From Phaeoceros laevis (taxonomy: Eukaryota; Anthocerotophyta; Anthocerotopsida; Notothyladales), in NCBI GenBank assembly GCA_049999765.1, contig JBNGIQ010009157.1, positions 209,745-244,723 on the forward strand: 34,979 bases of DNA, read 5' to 3'. A program made the position numbers and the translations under genes. The notes beneath the pieces were generated by a model, which saw nothing but the letters and a program-made list of their open reading frames with translations, searched no databases and was not told where the DNA came from. Positions within the stretch are counted from its first letter, which is position 1, and every line of letters begins with the position of its first letter. Positions 32,126-34,979 of the stretch are shown here, piece after piece.

Positions 32126-32208
32126 CACACGTTTAAACGACATTCATTGCTATACTTAGTGTGCGATACTTAGTAGTAGTAAGGTGTCGTGCTATACCAA
32201 TTCCACAA

Positions 32209-32358
32209 GGGCATTGAGCACGCCGCCATGTATGTGACATGCCAAGTAGTAAGTTATTAAGACATGTCATCTATAACGGTTGAGGGCATTGAGCATGCTG
32301 CCATGTGTATGACATGCCCAAGTAGTAAGGTACTAAGACATGCCACCTATAATGATTG
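32209..32358. repeat. 75-bp tandem duplication
   Basis: GGGCATTGAGCACGCCGCCATG at 32209 recurs as GGGCATTGAGCATGCTGCCATG at 32284, followed in both by GACATGCC, AAGTAGTAAG, TAAGACATG and CTATAA. Several substitutions separate the copies. Confidence 0.88.
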
Positions 32359-32455
32359 AGCACTATGTTAATTCTAACCTAATGTTAGTTTTCTCATAAA
32401 TAGATACACATATATACTAGCTTTCTTTCAAGTTGTTTCTCTATTGTTCACTGAC

Positions 32456-32749
32456 AACTATTTCTAGTAATTCTAGGTTGTCCTTTGTCTGTGTGAACAT
32501 CACTAGCCCTGTGAATATCTAGTGGCCCTAGATAGTCTGCTCATTGTTCACCTTCCTCTCCTTTGGCTTTTCCATTTCGTCAGTCGTTGTGCTTGCGGCA
32601 TGAACTATTTCTAGTAATTCTAGGTTGTCCTTTGTCTGTGTGAACATCATTAGCCCTTTGAATATCTAGTGGCCCTAGATAGTCTGCTCATTGCTCACCT
32701 TCCTCTCCTCTGGCTTTTCCATTTCGTCAAACGTTGTGCTTGCTGCATG
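32456..32749. repeat. 147-bp tandem duplication, about 95% identical
   Basis: 32456-32602 and 32603-32749 align without gaps with 7 differences. Both begin AACTATTTCTAGTAATTCTA and contain CTAGTGGCCCTAGATAGTCT. No coding potential common to both copies is apparent. Confidence 0.93.
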
Positions 32750-33051
32750 AAGGAATGTCTGTGTAGGAATTGTTGTAGCCTTGATATTTGCCTTGCAAAC
32801 AAGCTGGAATCCCATCTGGATGCCCAAGGATTTAGGGTGCAAAACAAAACTGCAAATACTTCTTTGTCCAAAGGGCAGTACACTTGTATTCATTGAAGGT
32901 AAGCGATCTAGAAATATGCGCCTATATGGTACAGAGTAACATGTAATATGAAGTAACGTGTAACAGTAAGGAATAAGTAGTAATAGTAGTAGTAGTAATA
33001 TTATATCGAGTGGAAGAGAGGCGATTAGTGAAATCTTGCATTCTGGTTGAA

Positions 33052-33115
33052 GATCAATTAATTGCCATGTTCAGGCCTATACTCCCGGTGTACAGTGCAT
33101 GGCAATTAACTGATC
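33052..33115. repeat. 18-bp inverted repeat with 28-base loop
   Basis: GATCAATTAATTGCCATG (33052-33069) pairs with CATGGCAATTAACTGATC (33098-33115), 17 of 18 positions. AATTAATTGCCATGAGG recurs once more near 33148. It could be a folded-back element end or a cruciform-forming site. Confidence 0.7.
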
Positions 33116-34376
33116 TAGGCCCAAAGAATTAAGTAAGATAATTAAAATTAATTGCCATGAGGTCCGTAATGCTCAAAAAGTTAAGTGCCCAGGCCTTGAA
33201 TCGCTACCGGGATGGGGGGCTACTCACAATTAATAACCCCAATGTGAATCACTACTCGGATGGGGTGCACTTTTTTCTTACGCACTAAGTTTGATCATTT
33301 TACATTGCCTACTTCATCCGGTTGTTCCTCCAAGCATCGTAGAGCGACCGGTGCTCCATATGTCAGGTGCAGTACGAAACATGGGTAGGGTGTACTACAA
33401 GGTGATGTCTTGTGGCACGCCTAATTCCCATGTGGAGTCGTATGGTCGTATTCACGCCCTACGCCCCGAGCGCCAAGAAGCACAAGGGCCATTCTGAGCC
33501 GGTAACCCAGAACTGCAGTTGACTAGAGGCAAAGCTGAGTAAGAGGAGTGCTGAAAGAGAGCTGCAAGCATTGATAGAAAAGAGTATAGCTAAATTGGAA
33601 ACCAAGTTGAAGGAAAGTGATAGAACCAAACTTGTTCACGTTAGTTTGTTACCTTTTTTAAAAAACCTTATTGTGCTACTAACCTTTACATGGTATAACT
33701 GTCAAGATAAATGTGACTTGATAATAATAATAATGATAATGTTAATGAAGAAAACTTTCCTGCATCACAGTGCTCCCTCACCAACCTCGTAGTCTCCACC
33801 ATGCACATATATATATAGTTGGCGTCAATTGATGAGAATGCAAGCCCAGTTATCTGCAGAACAGTTGGCAACAAGCAACAACTAAAGGTTTAGTCCAACT
33901 GACACAGAGTGGGTTAGGAGCTACAATGCAGATAATTTCCTCACTCTTCGCAGATGGTGTGCGGGCGTTCGGATGTCGAAAGAAGTAGTGTGGAAGAGAG
34001 CTTTGGATTTCGTGGTGACTCACGTTGGCTTAGTCTTGAGAAGGTGATGTATGACCAATCAGTCTACCTTCTGTTCTAGTGGTCAACTAATTCCCCCAAT
34101 CCCCACTGACAGACTTATGTTGTCTACTCCACCGGCTATTATTCATCCACCTTCCAGTTGTGCCCCAACTCCATTAATCCCGATGAGAGTAGTATATTCA
34201 ATGCTAGGGAGTCCTTCCCTTAGAATTATTTCCTTTTGTCAGACAGCTTGCTCCTCTCCTGTGGAGTCACCACTTTCATCTTTTTGTAGGGCCTCTTACC
34301 AAATTGTTTACTCCTCTTGGACAAACTTTTCCTATTCTTGTTGAAGGCAATAGTCAAAAGAATGTGCAACATGTGA

Positions 34377-34643
34377 ACTCAGAAGTCTACAACCAATGGG
34401 GCATCTTTAGATGTCATTGGGTCACGAGTTTTCAACTCAGGACGGCCTCATCGTCAAGAAGGTTCATGCAAGAGAAGTTTCATTGACTTCGATGAGGATG
34501 AATTTTATAAAACTCGGAACTTGGAGGATTTGTTGAGCAAATATGATCGCCCAAAACAGGTTTTTGTGCAATTCCATTCAGCAAATTTGTTTTGTCTAGG
34601 TGAACAATTTGAGACATGTTTTTTTACTGATGAATCTGTATGA
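34377..34643 (+). other. Unrecognised 88-codon open stretch, possible exon
   Basis: The frame is open between two stops with no internal start needed; it reads SGRPHRQEGSCKRSFIDFDE and DEFYKTRNLEDLLSKYDRPK, an acidic and then charged sequence that looks protein-like. CAG|GT at 34559/34560 after KYDRPKQ is a plausible donor, and TCTGGCAG near 34660 a plausible acceptor, so it might be an internal exon of a gene continuing beyond 34979. No family recognised; a decayed retroelement gag is an alternative. Confidence 0.22.
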
Positions 34644-34979
34644 TATTCATGGTACAATTCTGGCAGGGCCTGTTCATATACAGAAGGTTCAAGGCCCCTC
34701 TGCATCTAATGATCACGCAAAGACGGCAATCAGATCGAGCACCGGGCGCCCTAGGCCTGCTTTAGCCTCGTGTCAGGATCTGACAAAGTCTCAGCGATCA
34801 AATCCCAATACGCCTGACGCCATGCTCAATGGGTTCGCTTTACTTACCCCGTTCCCGTTCTCGGGACACCGCTCTCAAGACACCGTCAGCCAATTATTTT
34901 TTGAGCCAACACACCATTCACCAAATATTGCTCAAAATACTACCCCACACATAACACAGATTACTTAAAACTACGCTAA

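Larger units (their letters stand above)
31641..34979. other. Repeat-rich 3.3-kb region downstream of OEP80
   Basis: Begins with the OEP80 3'UTR. Then come three tandem duplications (34, 75 and 147 bp), an AT-rich stretch with TAG/TAA trinucleotides near 32970-33003, an 18-bp inverted repeat (33052-33115), and small ORF fragments. A 40-codon coiled-coil-like stretch (LEAKLSKRSAERELQALIEK onward, about 33520-33640) and an ORF at 34377-34643 could be remnants or exons of something running past the window. No gene can be named. Confidence 0.55.

Noticed and set aside
1-34979. CRISPR arrays, bacterial operons, tRNA or rRNA genes
   Set aside because: Repeats are two- or three-copy without regular spacers. 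I found no cloverleaf with intact A and B boxes at tRNA spacing and no rRNA similarity. The window is plant nuclear.

Overview
The window is nuclear DNA of a land plant. It carries plant-specific or plastid-targeted proteins (GLY1-type glycerol-3-phosphate dehydrogenase, OEP80, cycloeucalenol cycloisomerase, a P-class PPR protein, LRR receptors, a DAD1-class lipase). Genes are monocistronic, and introns are short (about 75-290 bp) with GT-AG ends. Short introns, several intronless genes with GC-rich coding sequence and modest gene density suggest a non-seed plant (bryophyte or lycophyte grade). That placement is inference; the sequence does not fix the species.

Layout, left to right. (1) 1-398: a 58-bp tandem duplication at a possible gene 3' end, then a TAA microsatellite. 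(2) 399-1955, minus: intronless plastidial glycerol-3-phosphate dehydrogenase (GLY1). (3) 1956-5220: 3.3 kb of non-coding DNA. (4) 5221-8193, minus: intronless LRR receptor-like kinase of the IRK/PXC2 type. (5) 10056-12317, minus: P-class PPR protein with 15 repeats. (6) 14014-14782, plus: two-exon CCDC124/Lso2 homologue. (7) 15371-15714: a MITE with perfect 20-bp terminal inverted repeats (TIRs). (8) 15961-18862, plus: LRR receptor-like protein broken by three frameshifts. (9) 20924-22876, minus: PLA1-I/DAD1-type lipase with a polypurine block upstream. (10) 22877-25691: repeat-rich spacer with a second, Harbinger/Tourist-like MITE. (11) 25692-27080, minus: seven-exon cycloeucalenol cycloisomerase (CPI1). 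(12) 27525-31640, plus: sixteen-exon outer-envelope Omp85 protein OEP80, head-to-head with CPI1 across 444 bp. (13) 31641-34979: non-coding DNA with tandem duplications, a hairpin and an unrecognised ORF fragment.

I see no operon-like or defence-island organisation and no obviously new multi-gene system. The genes are unrelated housekeeping and receptor genes, although four concern plastid, lipid or sterol biology (GLY1, PLA1-like, OEP80, CPI1). The least ordinary signals are two MITE candidates with clean TIRs and target duplications, the many two-copy tandem duplications in the spacers, the catalytic-loop residues of the LRR kinase, and a PPR repeat series regular enough to predict an RNA target. 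Exon joins for CCDC124, CPI1 and OEP80 were worked out by hand from splice consensus, reading phase and remembered family sequence. All joins keep phase and give lengths close to the families' usual size.
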